A program made the position numbers and the translations under genes. Shown here in pieces: positions 45,443-55,220 of a stretch of 64,000 nucleotides of DNA (position 1 is the first letter of the stretch; every line of letters starts with the position of its first letter). The notes beneath the pieces were generated by a model. That model ran no database searches. It was not told where the DNA came from and was given only the letters and a program-made list of their open reading frames with translations. Source of the DNA: an uncultured Rhizobium sp. (GTDB lineage Bacteria > Pseudomonadota > Alphaproteobacteria > Rhizobiales > Rhizobiaceae); assembly GCA_945952315.1 (NCBI GenBank), contig CAMFIE010000014.1, positions 1 to 64,000 on the forward strand, read 5' to 3'.

Positions 45443-45910
45443 TCATTGCTCTCGGAAATGTGTCGCAATAAGCCAAGAACAGCGATTAAAGTGGAATTAA
45501 AAAAATATCCTGTTTGCCAAGTCGGTCGTGTAATTCGTTGTATTGTTAACTTGAGGTCAATGGCACCGGGTAGAAATACACACTGGTGAGGTATTCAGGC
45601 GCATTTTGTTGCCGCTTCCCATCTGCCGCATTGCTGCTTTTAACTTTGAAGGACAGGAGCAACGTCTCCTGTGTGTTTTCCCGTTCGGTCGAGCTAAGGC
45701 ACACCGGATTTTCGAGAACCCGGACCGGCATTGCAGTCCCCCCTGCCGATTTCGCGGGCAAGGCAGTCCAGATAGAGTGTCGGCTCTTTGTTGACCCCGG
45801 CTCATCATCTTAAATTCAGAGCGAAAAAAGATTCGTAAAGTCGAATAGAATAAATTAACTTGACACGGGATGCTTCGGATGTAGCCGCTCCGGTGTTGGG
45901 ATGAGCATAG
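45443..45910. other. Intergenic region between TelA operon and hsdM
   Basis: This 468-bp AT-richer gap holds the divergent promoters. A hairpin ACAGGAG/CTCCTGT (45653-45672) followed by GTGTTTT could terminate a plus-strand transcript, hinting at a small RNA or a decayed gene. TTGACA occurs at 45860-45865, upstream of hsdM. No coding gene is supported. Confidence 0.4.
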
Positions 45911-47401
45911 ATGACGACGTTGAGCCTTTCGCAGTTGGAAACCCATCTCTGGCGGGCGGCGGATCTCCTGCGGGGATCGATCGATTCCGGCGACTACAAG
46001 CACTACATTTTCGGCCTTCTGTTTTTCAAACGCCTCTCGGATGTGTGGGAGGAGGAATACGAGGAGCGGCTGGCGCGCTATCGAAACGCCGATCTGGCCG
46101 CTGATCCGGATGAGCACCGCGTCGATATTCCCAAGGGCCATTTCTGGAAGGACGTGCGCAAGCACTCCACAGATATCGGCACGCATCTGAATGCGGCTTT
46201 CCGCGCCATTGAAGAGGCGAACATGAAGCTGCACGGCGTGTTTCAGGATGTCGATTTCAACAACAAGGAGCGCTTTCCGGATGCCTTGCTGGAAAAGCTG
46301 CTGCAGCATTTCGAGACCTACCGGCTGCGCAACAGCGATGTGGAGCCGGATGTGCTGGGTCAGGCCTATGAATATCTGATTGCCAAGTTTGCCGATGATG
46401 CGGGCAAGAAGGGGGGCGAATTCTACACGCCGAAGATGGTCGTGCGGCTGATTGTGGAATGCCTGAAGCCGGGGGAGGGCATGTCGATCTATGACCCCAC
46501 CTGCGGCTCCGGCGGCATGTTGCTGGAGGCGGTGCATCATCTGGAGCGGAAGGGGAAAAACCCGAAGAGCCTGTCGCTGTTCGGTCAGGAGCGCAATCTG
46601 AACACCTGGGCGATCTGCCAGATGAATCTCTTCCTGCACGATATCGACGATGCGCAGGTGGCGCGCGGCGATACGCTTTTGGAGCCGAAGCATCTGACGG
46701 GCGACAGCGTGAAGTCCATCCGCACCTTTGACCGGGTGCTCGCCAATCCGCCCTTTTCGCTGAAAAGCTGGGGCCATGACGTCTGGTCGCAAGGCGATGC
46801 CTATGGCCGCGACCGTTACGGATGCCCGCCGAAATCTTACGGAGATCTTGCCTTCGTGCAGCATATGGTGGCGAGCCTGAAGGAAGATGGCGTCTGCGGC
46901 GTGGTGCTGCCGCATGGCGTGCTGTTTCGCGGCGGGGCGGAAGGCCGGATCCGCGAGGGGCTGATCCGGGATGATCTGATCGAAGCCGTGATCGGCCTTG
47001 CCCCCAACCTGTTTTACGGCGCGGGCATTCCGGCCGCTATCCTCGTGCTTCGCAAACAGAAGCCCGCGACACGCAAGGGCAGGATCCTGATCGTCAATGG
47101 TGCCGGGCATTTTATCGAAGGCAAGGCGCAGAACCATCTTTCGGAGGCCAATGTCGCGACGCTGGCCAAGGCCTATGACGACTTTGCCGATGCCGAACGG
47201 CTGGCGCGGGTGGTTCCGGCAAGCGAGATCGAGGCGAATGATTTCAACCTCAATATCAGCCGCTATGTGCATCTGGGCGAAGAGGCGGACGAGGTGGATG
47301 TTGCCGCGGAAGTGGAAAGGCTGATCGCGCTTCAGACCGAGCGGGATGCGGCAGAGGCGCGGATGATGGGCTTTCTGCGGGAGCTTGGCTATGTCGCTTA
47401 G
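45911..47401 (+). CDS. hsdM: Type I restriction-modification system, methyltransferase subunit
   Basis: A 496-residue N6-adenine DNA methyltransferase. The N-terminal HsdM domain (LETHLWRAADLLRGSIDSGD) is followed by GEFYTP (169-174), the SAM-binding motif DPTCGSGG (195-202) and the catalytic NPPF (279-282). The enzyme methylates the target recognised by HsdS and protects host DNA. All motifs are intact. It is first in hsdMSR; its stop overlaps the hsdS start by 11 nt. Confidence 0.95.
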   Translation: MTTLSLSQLETHLWRAADLLRGSIDSGDYKHYIFGLLFFKRLSDVWEEEYEERLARYRNADLAADPDEHRVDIPKGHFWKDVRKHSTDIGTHLNAAFRAIEEANMKLHGVFQDVDFNNKERFPDALLEKLLQHFETYRLRNSDVEPDVLGQAYEYLIAKFADDAGKKGGEFYTPKMVVRLIVECLKPGEGMSIYDPTCGSGGMLLEAVHHLERKGKNPKSLSLFGQERNLNTWAICQMNLFLHDIDDAQVARGDTLLEPKHLTGDSVKSIRTFDRVLANPPFSLKSWGHDVWSQGDAYGRDRYGCPPKSYGDLAFVQHMVASLKEDGVCGVVLPHGVLFRGGAEGRIREGLIRDDLIEAVIGLAPNLFYGAGIPAAILVLRKQKPATRKGRILIVNGAGHFIEGKAQNHLSEANVATLAKAYDDFADAERLARVVPASEIEANDFNLNISRYVHLGEEADEVDVAAEVERLIALQTERDAAEARMMGFLRELGYVA

Positions 47402-48680
47402 CCTGGAAGTCATCGAGGACCTTAAAAATGAATGGCTGAGAGAACTGCCATCAGGGTGGCGATTCTCTCGTTTCGGCGACGTTCTTGAAATCAAGCGAAG
47501 GCCAATTGAAGTCCAGGATCATGTTGAATATCTGCAGCCCGTAATCCGGCGAGGACACGGCGGGATAGAGGTTCGCGAAAGACAATTGGGAGCATCAATC
47601 AAGACCAAGGCGCAATTTTTGCTTCGGGCTGGCGATTGGCTCATGTCAAAAGTCCAGATATTGCATCGTGCCTATGGGCTTGTGCCATGTGAGTTAGACA
47701 AAGCTATTGCTTCCGGCAGCTACTACGCTTTTAAAATTCACGAAGATATCGACCCCAAATACCTTTGGTATCTGTCGCATGCGAACGCCTTTCATAAGTC
47801 TTGCGAATTGTCGAGCGTGGGCGTTGTTATCGAGAAAATGGTCTTTCGAGCTACAGACTGGCTAGATTTCGAGTTCCCGCTTCCCCCACTCCACGAACAG
47901 CGCAGGATCGCCGAAATCCTGTCCAGCGTCGATGAGGCGATTGCGGCGACGCGGGCGGTGATCGAGCAGACCAGAAAGGTCAAGCAGGGCGTGCTGGAAC
48001 GCCTGCTCACCAAAGGCATCGGCCACACACGCTTCAAGCAGACGGAAATCGGGGAGATACCGGAGGAGTGGGATCTTGCCGAAGTCCAGGAGCATTTTCA
48101 TGTTCAGCTGGGAAAAATGCTTAGCAAGGCCGCAAAAGTTGGCAGTTCGCCTTCCCCATATCTGAGAAATGCGAACGTCCAATGGGGCCGCATCAATACC
48201 GAAGATCTTTTGAATATGGATTTTTCTGAACAGGAGAAACGAAAGTTCCGGCTCCAGCCGGGCGATTTATTGGTCTGTGAGGGCGGTGAGGTTGGACGAT
48301 GTGCCATCTGGAATGACGGAAAGGAGATGTATTATCAAAAGGCTCTGCATCGTGTGCGAGAGAGAACCGGCATCGTAAGAAATCAATTTCTTATGTATGT
48401 GCTACTGCGGACATTCACGTCAAAAGCCCTTTCTGCAGGATTGGTCGGAACTAACTCAATCGCACATTTTACGAGTGAGCAGTTCCTGCGGCTGAAATTT
48501 CCGGTGCCTCACGCCGACGAGCAAAACACAATTTGCGAAACACTGGCGGCTCTGGACCTCTCTACCAATGAGAACGCCTCAAAGATGGACTCGCTTCTGT
48601 CACTCAAATCCGCCCTCATGTCCGACCTTCTCACGGGCCGCAAGCGCGTCACGGACGCCCTGCCCATGGCGGCGGAGTAG
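47391..48680 (+). CDS. hsdS: Type I restriction-modification system, specificity subunit
   Basis: A 429-residue HsdS with two target-recognition domains. TRD1 spans about residues 15-160 and TRD2 about 225-375; each is followed by a conserved helical spacer (LPPLHEQRRIAEILSSVDEA and VPHADEQNTICETLAALDLS). The TRDs are lower in GC and codon-atypical compared with the flanking hsdM and hsdR, as usual for exchanged recognition domains. ATG 47391 follows GGGAG, inside the hsdM end. The recognised DNA sequence cannot be predicted from sight. Confidence 0.93.
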   Translation: MSLSLEVIEDLKNEWLRELPSGWRFSRFGDVLEIKRRPIEVQDHVEYLQPVIRRGHGGIEVRERQLGASIKTKAQFLLRAGDWLMSKVQILHRAYGLVPCELDKAIASGSYYAFKIHEDIDPKYLWYLSHANAFHKSCELSSVGVVIEKMVFRATDWLDFEFPLPPLHEQRRIAEILSSVDEAIAATRAVIEQTRKVKQGVLERLLTKGIGHTRFKQTEIGEIPEEWDLAEVQEHFHVQLGKMLSKAAKVGSSPSPYLRNANVQWGRINTEDLLNMDFSEQEKRKFRLQPGDLLVCEGGEVGRCAIWNDGKEMYYQKALHRVRERTGIVRNQFLMYVLLRTFTSKALSAGLVGTNSIAHFTSEQFLRLKFPVPHADEQNTICETLAALDLSTNENASKMDSLLSLKSALMSDLLTGRKRVTDALPMAAE

Positions 48681-48685
48681 GGCCC

Positions 48686-51600
48686 ATGAGCCAGGGCCCG
48701 GAATGGCATTTTGCCGAGCGTCCGACCATCGAGCATCTGAAAACCATGGGCTATGGCTTCGTGGCCCCTTCGGATCATGCCAGCCTGCGTGAAGGCGAGA
48801 ACCAGGTTCTGTTTCGCCCGCACCTCGTCGAGGCGCTGATGCGCATCAACGGGATCGACCGCGCCTCTGCCGAGGCGGCCTTCGGGGAGCTTGCCGCGAT
48901 CAGCGACAACGAAGCCTGGCTGAAGGTGTTGCGCGGTGATTATGCCCGCAAGGTCACGGGGCAGGAGACGCGGCAGACCTTGCGGGTGATCGATTTTCTG
49001 GAGCCGGGCAACAACACATTTTCCGTCACGCATCAGTTGCGGGTGAGGGCGGAGCGTACCCGCAGGCCCGATGTGGTGGTCTATGCAAACGGCATTCCGC
49101 TGGTCGTGATCGAGGCGAAAAGCCCGTTGAACAGGAAGGACAAGACCGGCGAGGCCTTCGAGCAGATCCGGCAATATGAGCGCGATATTCCGCGCCTGTT
49201 CTTCTCCAATGTCTTCAACATCGTCACCGATGGCTTGACCGTGCTCTATGGCGCGACCGGCTCCGGCTCGAAACATTACGCCAGTTGGCGCGACCCCTGG
49301 CCGAAGGCGGAGGCCGACTTTCCGGATATGCTTGCCAAGGGGCTCTGGTGCCTGCTGGAGCCCGGCCGCCTGCTGGACCTGATCGCGCATTACATCGTCT
49401 TCGAAAAGACGGAGACGGGCACGATCAAGAAAATCTGCCGCTACCAGCAGTTCCGCGCTGTCAACCGCATCGTGGACCGGGTGATCGAGGGCAAGCACCG
49501 CCAGGGGCTGATCTGGCACACGCAGGGCAGTGGCAAATCGCTGACCATGGTCTTTGCCGCGCTGAAGCTGAAGACGCACCGGACCATCCGCTCCGGGCGG
49601 CTCACCAATCCGAACATTCTGGTGCTCACCGACCGGGTGGACCTGCACAGCCAGATCAGCGGCACCTTCACCGCTTGCGGCCTGCCGAACCCGACGCCGA
49701 TTGAAAGCATCAAGGACCTGCACGCGCTGATCCGCAGCGGCAAGGACGGGCACACCGCGCTTTCCACCATCTTCAAGTTTCAGGGGTCGAAGCAGGCCAT
49801 TGCCAATTCCGAAAACTGGATCGTGATGGTGGATGAGGCCCACCGCACGCAGGAAAAGGAACTCGGCATCTCCCTGCGCGCCACCTTGCCTCACGCCCGC
49901 TTTTTCGGCTTTACCGGCACGCCGGTGAAGAAGGATGACAAGAACACCTACAAGAATTTCGGTGTGCCGGGCGAAGGCTATCTCGACAAATACGGCATCG
50001 ATGACGCCGTGGCCGATGGGGCAACCGTGCCCATCTACTATACCGGCCGCAAGACGGACTGGCAGATCGACGAGGCGAAGATCGACATTCTGTTCGACAC
50101 CTGGTTTGCCGAGCTGGACGACGACAAGCTGAACGAGATCAAGACGCGCGGGGTGCAGATCGAGGATCTGGTCAAGCATCCGCGCCGCATCGCGCTGATC
50201 GCCTACGACATCTGGACGCATTTCAAGGCCTATGCACGGCCCGATGGTTTCAAGGCGCAGATCGTCGCCATCGACCGCGAGGCGGTGATCCTCTACAGGC
50301 GGGCGCTGACCAAGGTGATTGCCGAGGATTTGCAAAGCGAGGGAATGGAGCCCGCCGAGGCTCTGGCGCGTGCGGAGGCCATGTCGGCTTGCGTCTATTC
50401 GATCAACCAGACCGACAATCATGTGAGTGAAGACGCCCACAAGCAGGCGATCCGCACGGAGTTGAAAACGCACTATCTCGATGCGGCGGCGGAGAAGCTG
50501 GCAAAGAAGGCCTTTGGCCGCAAGGGCGAGGATCCGCAGTTCCTGATCGTCTGCGACAAGCTGCTGACCGGCTTCGACTGCCCCATCGAAAGCGTGATGT
50601 ATCTCGACAAACCGCTGAAGGAGCACGGGCTGTTGCAAGCCATTGCCCGCACCAACCGCGTATCGGACGCCAGGAAACGCAATGGTTTGATCGTGGATTA
50701 TATCGGGGTTTCCGGGCATCTGGACGAGGCTCTTTCCTCCTACCGTGCCGACGACGTGAAAAATGCCCTGCGCGATCTGGAGGATTTGCGCAACCAGCTC
50801 CGTGCCGCTCATTCGGCTGTGGCTGTTTTTCTGAAGCCGCTGAAGCGCAAGGCGAGCGACAGGGACGCGTTGAAATCGGAACAGGATGCCTTCCTGAAAT
50901 TGCTTGGCACTGAGGACAAGTGGTTCGATTTCAAGGCCAGGGCACGCAGCTTCATTGCGCTTTACGAGACGCTGAGCCCCGACCCGAGTGTTCTTGAATT
51001 TACCGCCGATCTGAAATGGATCGCCAGTTTCCTGCCCTACGGGACGCAGCGTTTCGAGAAACGCCAGGTCTTCGATCAGATGAACTACAGCGAAAAAATC
51101 CGCGAGATGCTGGAGAAACATCTGGAGGCAACGGGGCTGAGCGCCACGGTCAAACTGCGCCATATCACCGATCCGGACTTCTGGGAGGATTTCGATGTGG
51201 CCGGGAAAACGGACGAGGAGCTGATGACAGCCGCAATCCGCAAGACGACCGAACTGCGCAGGACAGTCACCGAACGCATCGATGACAGCCCGCATCAATA
51301 TGGCAAATTCTCCGAGCGCCTGCGGCAATTGCTCGAAAAGATGGAGAGCGCGCAGCTCTCCTGGTCTGAAAAACTGAAGGCTAACGAAGAGCTCGCAAAG
51401 GACATCACGGCAGAGGACGCCGCGCATCTTTATGAGGAGCTCTCTCGCGGAGCTCACGGCATCCTGCGGATCCTCAATCACTTCGCCTCTGGTCCCGAAG
51501 GCAGGGACTTGGCGATCCGTCTGGAGAGGCTCTACACCGATCCGGAAACAGCACCTTCCGGCTGGTGGGAGAAGGACGGCTTGCGCAAGAGCCTGCGCCA

Positions 51601-51700
51601 GCAGGTGCGCTCTATGGTGCATCTGGCAGGCCTCACCCATTTGCGGGAAATCCCGGAACAGGTCGAAGCCTTCGCGCTGAAGCATTTTACGGGACAGTGA
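48686..51700 (+). CDS. hsdR: Type I restriction-modification system, restriction subunit
   Basis: A 1004-residue endonuclease/translocase. The nuclease motif has D129 and E143-A-K145 (RRPDVVVY...VIEAKSP). The helicase core shows Walker A GSGKS (281-285), DEAH (383-386), FTGTP and ARTNRVSD motifs, with a C-terminal helical region for HsdM contact. It cleaves unmethylated DNA after ATP-driven translocation. All motifs look intact, so the system is probably active. It starts 5 nt after the hsdS stop and is followed by a metallopeptidase gene. Confidence 0.95.
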   Translation: MSQGPEWHFAERPTIEHLKTMGYGFVAPSDHASLREGENQVLFRPHLVEALMRINGIDRASAEAAFGELAAISDNEAWLKVLRGDYARKVTGQETRQTLRVIDFLEPGNNTFSVTHQLRVRAERTRRPDVVVYANGIPLVVIEAKSPLNRKDKTGEAFEQIRQYERDIPRLFFSNVFNIVTDGLTVLYGATGSGSKHYASWRDPWPKAEADFPDMLAKGLWCLLEPGRLLDLIAHYIVFEKTETGTIKKICRYQQFRAVNRIVDRVIEGKHRQGLIWHTQGSGKSLTMVFAALKLKTHRTIRSGRLTNPNILVLTDRVDLHSQISGTFTACGLPNPTPIESIKDLHALIRSGKDGHTALSTIFKFQGSKQAIANSENWIVMVDEAHRTQEKELGISLRATLPHARFFGFTGTPVKKDDKNTYKNFGVPGEGYLDKYGIDDAVADGATVPIYYTGRKTDWQIDEAKIDILFDTWFAELDDDKLNEIKTRGVQIEDLVKHPRRIALIAYDIWTHFKAYARPDGFKAQIVAIDREAVILYRRALTKVIAEDLQSEGMEPAEALARAEAMSACVYSINQTDNHVSEDAHKQAIRTELKTHYLDAAAEKLAKKAFGRKGEDPQFLIVCDKLLTGFDCPIESVMYLDKPLKEHGLLQAIARTNRVSDARKRNGLIVDYIGVSGHLDEALSSYRADDVKNALRDLEDLRNQLRAAHSAVAVFLKPLKRKASDRDALKSEQDAFLKLLGTEDKWFDFKARARSFIALYETLSPDPSVLEFTADLKWIASFLPYGTQRFEKRQVFDQMNYSEKIREMLEKHLEATGLSATVKLRHITDPDFWEDFDVAGKTDEELMTAAIRKTTELRRTVTERIDDSPHQYGKFSERLRQLLEKMESAQLSWSEKLKANEELAKDITAEDAAHLYEELSRGAHGILRILNHFASGPEGRDLAIRLERLYTDPETAPSGWWEKDGLRKSLRQQVRSMVHLAGLTHLREIPEQVEAFALKHFTGQ

Positions 51701-51701
51701 G

Positions 51702-52478
51702 ATGGCCGTCTATCGCATCGGCAGTCAGGAGATCGAATACACAATCCGGCGATCGCCGAGGGCGCGCAAGGCGGCTCTCAGCATCACGCCCAAATCGTTC
51801 GAGCTTCTGGTGCCGGAAAGCGCGACGGATGAACAGATCACCGCCGTGCTCGACCGGCGGCGCGCCTGGATCATCGAAACCGTGCAACACATGGCCGAGC
51901 GCGCAAAGGCGCAGACGCGCGTCTACCAGTTTGTGACCGGCGCCAAGATCCCCTATCGCGGGCGGATGACGCGGCTGACCATCGAGCCATTCGACGGGCC
52001 GCTGGTGGAGGTCCGTTTCCGCAACGGGTTCCAGATCCTCAAGCCCGCGGATCTGCCTCCGGAATCGTCCGATACGATCATCGAGAGCGCGCTCCGGCTA
52101 TGGCTGAAACGGCGTGTACGGGACGATGCCCGTCACTTTATCCGTCAGCACGCAGAGCGCCATGGACTGAAGCCGCGCGGCCTTCAGATCAAGGACCAGA
52201 AGCACATGTGGGGCAACTGTGGCCAGGATCGCCAGATCCATCTCAACTGGCACCTGATTTTCGCCCCGAAGCCAGTGCTCGAATATGCCGTCGTCCACGA
52301 GATGTGCCATCTCACGCACCGACACCACGGTCCGGACTTCTGGGATCTCGTCGGCCGCGTTCTGCCCGATTGGCAGCAGCGCAAAGCCTGGCTCGACAAG
52401 AACGAGCATTTTCTGGGTTGGGAAAAAGTGGAGCCAACCGGCCTTCTGCTATCGAACAGTCCTGCCCCGGAAAAGTGA
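51702..52478 (+). CDS. YgjP-type (DUF45) zinc metallopeptidase
   Basis: A 258-residue protein of the YgjP/WLM-like metallopeptidase family. The zinc motif is HEMCH (199-203) with H209 in HLTHRHHGPDFW as the likely third ligand, preceded by HMWGNCG, conserved in the family. It begins 1 nt after the hsdR stop, so it is in the R-M operon; YgjP-like genes often accompany type I systems, with unknown role. No signal peptide is seen. It ends 58 bp before tRNA-Gln on the opposite strand. Confidence 0.85.
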   Translation: MAVYRIGSQEIEYTIRRSPRARKAALSITPKSFELLVPESATDEQITAVLDRRRAWIIETVQHMAERAKAQTRVYQFVTGAKIPYRGRMTRLTIEPFDGPLVEVRFRNGFQILKPADLPPESSDTIIESALRLWLKRRVRDDARHFIRQHAERHGLKPRGLQIKDQKHMWGNCGQDRQIHLNWHLIFAPKPVLEYAVVHEMCHLTHRHHGPDFWDLVGRVLPDWQQRKAWLDKNEHFLGWEKVEPTGLLLSNSPAPEK

Positions 52479-52536
52479 TGCGGTTGCGGATCGTGTCGGT
52501 CGTCTGAGTAATTTAAAAACAGGCGTAAAAGGAAAT

Positions 52537-52610
52537 TGGCTGGGGAACCTGGATTCGAACCAAGATTAACGGAGTCAGAGTCCGTCGTTCTACCATTGAA
52601 CTATTCCCCA
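52537..52610 (-). tRNA. tRNA-Gln (anticodon CTG)
   Basis: A full cloverleaf can be drawn on the minus strand. The acceptor stem TGGGGAA pairs with TTCCCCA, the anticodon stem ACGGA/TCCGT encloses loop CTCTGAC with anticodon CTG, and the T arm contains GGTTCGAATCC. The discriminator base is G and the CCA tail is encoded. Length is 74 nt with CCA. Its 3' end points toward the R-M island. Confidence 0.95.
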
Positions 52611-52894
52611 GCAGGGCGAACGTCTGAAGCGCTGCCGGATGTGGCGGGCTTATAACAAGTCGTTTTCGGAATGCAAAGGGGTTTCTTGCAAAAAATATGC
52701 ATTTTCCGCGTGGCGCCGAAAGGCGAGATTTTTCAGGTGGTAGAGGGCGCGTTCAGGCCCGAAACCTGACACATGCGTCCCGGAAAAAAGAATTTGGCGA
52801 AAATTGGTGCCGCTGTTATTCTGTCCCCAACGAAACTTATGATCCGCCAGCGGCATGCCGGTTTATCGGCCTTGCGCGGCGAAGGAAAACAGAC

Positions 52895-54475
52895 GTGAAA
52901 GACCCCGAGAGCGGCGCAGGCGCGCCACAATCCGGGGCGTCTGATACGGGCCGCAAACCGGGAAAATCCTCCCGGCGGGGCAGGAGAAGGCGGAATGGGG
53001 CAAGCGCCCAGGCCGCCCAAGCCACCGTATCCGCAGGCAGGCAGGCTGATGCCTTTGCCGCCGGACGTCCCATCGAAGCGACAGACACGAAGGCGCCGCG
53101 CAAGCGTAAACGCAGGCGTGGCAGAGCCGACAAGGCCCGTGCCGAAACCGCTGCATCGCCATCCGAAAGGCCGCTGGCAACCGCCGCTGCAGCAGACGCT
53201 GCGCGTCGCGATGCGCCGGTTCCGTCCTCCGCAGACGGCCCTGCCAAATCGCGCCGTAACCGCCGGAAAAACCGCAAGGGCAGCACCCTTCAGGGACGCC
53301 CCTTGCCGCCGGTGACGACGGGTGTAACAAGCGCTGCTTCCCCCGTCTCGAAAGGGCCGGGCGCGCTCAATCCCGCCCTTGCCGAACAGCCACCCGTCAT
53401 CGATCCGCGTGCCGCGGAACAGGAGCGGGGGCGTGGACAAGGTCATGGGTCGAACCGCGAACGCTCCCGCGAAGAAGATCTCTATGCCGCGCTGGACCTC
53501 GGCACGAACAATTGCCGCCTTCTCGTCGCCCAGCCGGGTCGCCCCGGCCAGTTCCGGGTGGTCGATGCCTTCAGCCGCATCGTGCGGCTGGGCGAGGGGC
53601 TTGCCGCGAGCGGCAGGCTTTCCGATGAGGCGATGGACCGGGCGGTGGAGGCGTTGCGCATCTGCGCGGCCAAGATCAAGGCGCGCGATATCCGCCGCAT
53701 GCGGCTGATCGCGACCGAGGCCTGCCGCGCCGCGGACAATGGCGAAGCCTTTCTCGCCCGCGTGACGGAAGAAACCGGGCTGGAGCTCGAGATCATCAAC
53801 CGCGAAACCGAGGCGCGGCTTGCGGTCTCCGGCTGCTCGTCGCTGGTCGGGCGCGAGGCACGCTCTGTCGTGCTGTTCGATATCGGCGGCGGCTCGTCGG
53901 AAATCGCGGTGCTGGATATCAAGGATCAGCGCGCCAGCCGCCTTGCCCATCACATCACCCACTGGACCTCGCTGCCGGTCGGCGTCGTGACGCTGTCGGA
54001 ACGGCATGGCGGCAAGGATGTGACGCCGGAGGTCTTTGCCGCGATGGTCGCGGAAGTGGAGGCGATGCTCGGCAAGTTCGATTGCCCGGATATTCCGGCA
54101 GGCCGCGATGATTTCTATCTGATCGGCACCTCCGGCACGGTAACGACGCTTGCGGGCGTGCATCTCAACCTGCCGCGTTATGACCGGCGGCAGGTGGACG
54201 GGCTCTGGCTTTCCGATCCCGATGTTTCCGCCATGCAGGCAAAACTGCTCTCGTGGAATTTCGCCGAGCGGGCGGCCAATGCCTGCATCGGGCCGGATCG
54301 GGCCGATCTGGTGCTTGCGGGCTGCGCCATTCTCGAGGCCATCCGCCGTCGCTGGCCGAGCCAGCGCATGCGGGTGGCAGACCGGGGCCTGCGCGAAGGC
54401 CTGTTGACCGACATGATGGCGGATGACGGCGTGTGGAGCCGTTCGCGCCAGCGCCGCACCGGCCGCAATCGCTGA
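52895..54475 (+). CDS. Ppx/GppA family phosphatase with long basic N-terminal extension
   Basis: A 526-residue protein. The GTG start at 52895 follows GAAGGA. Residues 1-194 are a low-complexity, Arg/Lys/Ala/Pro-rich, probably disordered region ([39 protein letters not shown]). From about 195 comes the actin-like Ppx/GppA domain: [19 protein letters not shown], then [33 protein letters not shown] and [11 protein letters not shown]. Such enzymes hydrolyse exopolyphosphate or convert pppGpp to ppGpp. The basic extension might bind nucleic acid or polyphosphate. It is 14 nt upstream of rlmE. Confidence 0.88.
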   Translation: MKDPESGAGAPQSGASDTGRKPGKSSRRGRRRRNGASAQAAQATVSAGRQADAFAAGRPIEATDTKAPRKRKRRRGRADKARAETAASPSERPLATAAAADAARRDAPVPSSADGPAKSRRNRRKNRKGSTLQGRPLPPVTTGVTSAASPVSKGPGALNPALAEQPPVIDPRAAEQERGRGQGHGSNRERSREEDLYAALDLGTNNCRLLVAQPGRPGQFRVVDAFSRIVRLGEGLAASGRLSDEAMDRAVEALRICAAKIKARDIRRMRLIATEACRAADNGEAFLARVTEETGLELEIINRETEARLAVSGCSSLVGREARSVVLFDIGGGSSEIAVLDIKDQRASRLAHHITHWTSLPVGVVTLSERHGGKDVTPEVFAAMVAEVEAMLGKFDCPDIPAGRDDFYLIGTSGTVTTLAGVHLNLPRYDRRQVDGLWLSDPDVSAMQAKLLSWNFAERAANACIGPDRADLVLAGCAILEAIRRRWPSQRMRVADRGLREGLLTDMMADDGVWSRSRQRRTGRNR

Positions 54476-54489
54476 AGGAAGGGCGAGAG

Positions 54490-55218
54490 ATGACCAAGCC
54501 ACCGATTGGCGGAAACCGCACGGGCCGCAAGCTCGGCCAGAAGGTAAAGAAGGGCAAGCTCAAGGCGTCGTCCCGCCGCTGGCTGGAGCGCCATATCAAT
54601 GATCCGTACGTCCAGCGGGCAAAGCTCGAGGGATACCGCGCGCGCGCCGCCTTCAAGCTGCTGGAGATCGACGAGAAGCACCAGATCCTCAAAGGCGCCG
54701 AGCGCATTCTCGATCTCGGGGCCGCACCCGGAAGCTGGTCGCAGATCGCCGCCAAGGTCACCGACAGTTCGGATGAGGATATCCGCGTGGTCGGCATCGA
54801 CTTTCTCGATGTGGACCCGATGCCGGGCGTGACCTTCCTGAAGCTCGACTTTCTCGATCCGACCGCGCCCGACAAGCTGATGGAAGCGCTTGGCGGCACG
54901 CCGGATCTGGTGCTGTCCGACATGGCGGCCCCTACCACCGGCCACCAAAGAACGGACCATCTGCGCACCATGCATCTGTGCGAAGTGGCCGCGCATTTTG
55001 CCGTCGATGTGCTGGCAGAGGGCGGGCATTTTCTGGCAAAGACCTTCCAGGGCGGCACGGAGCGCGAGCTGCTGACCATGCTGAAGCAGAACTTCCGGCA
55101 GGTGCTGCATATCAAGCCTGCCTCGTCGCGGGCCGAATCGGTGGAAATGTTCCTGCTCGCCAAGGGCTTCAAGGGCCGCAAGGCGGCGGTTTCGGGCGCG
55201 GAAGAAGGGGAGGAATGA
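54490..55218 (+). CDS. rlmE: 23S rRNA 2'-O-ribose methyltransferase RlmE (FtsJ/RrmJ)
   Basis: A 242-residue SAM-dependent methyltransferase that modifies U2552 of 23S rRNA in the large subunit. The N-terminal basic region ([25 protein letters not shown]) is an extension usual in alphaproteobacteria. The substrate part shows [20 protein letters not shown] with the first catalytic Lys, the SAM motif [13 protein letters not shown], the catalytic Asp in VLSDMAAP, and Lys in [13 protein letters not shown] 54490 follows GGGCGAGAG. It is coupled to ppx upstream and to the VOC gene downstream (ATGA overlap at 55215-55218). Confidence 0.95.
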   Translation: MTKPPIGGNRTGRKLGQKVKKGKLKASSRRWLERHINDPYVQRAKLEGYRARAAFKLLEIDEKHQILKGAERILDLGAAPGSWSQIAAKVTDSSDEDIRVVGIDFLDVDPMPGVTFLKLDFLDPTAPDKLMEALGGTPDLVLSDMAAPTTGHQRTDHLRTMHLCEVAAHFAVDVLAEGGHFLAKTFQGGTERELLTMLKQNFRQVLHIKPASSRAESVEMFLLAKGFKGRKAAVSGAEEGEE

Positions 55219-55220
55219 GC

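Noticed and set aside
48509-51685. A 1058-codon open frame on the minus strand across hsdR
   Set aside because: hsdR on the plus strand has all expected motifs; the antisense frame is a codon-bias artefact without recognisable domains.
52285-52569. Plus-strand frame ending in LGNLDSNQD
   Set aside because: This is the well-known false peptide from translating the antisense of a tRNA gene (here tRNA-Gln) and overlaps the metallopeptidase gene.
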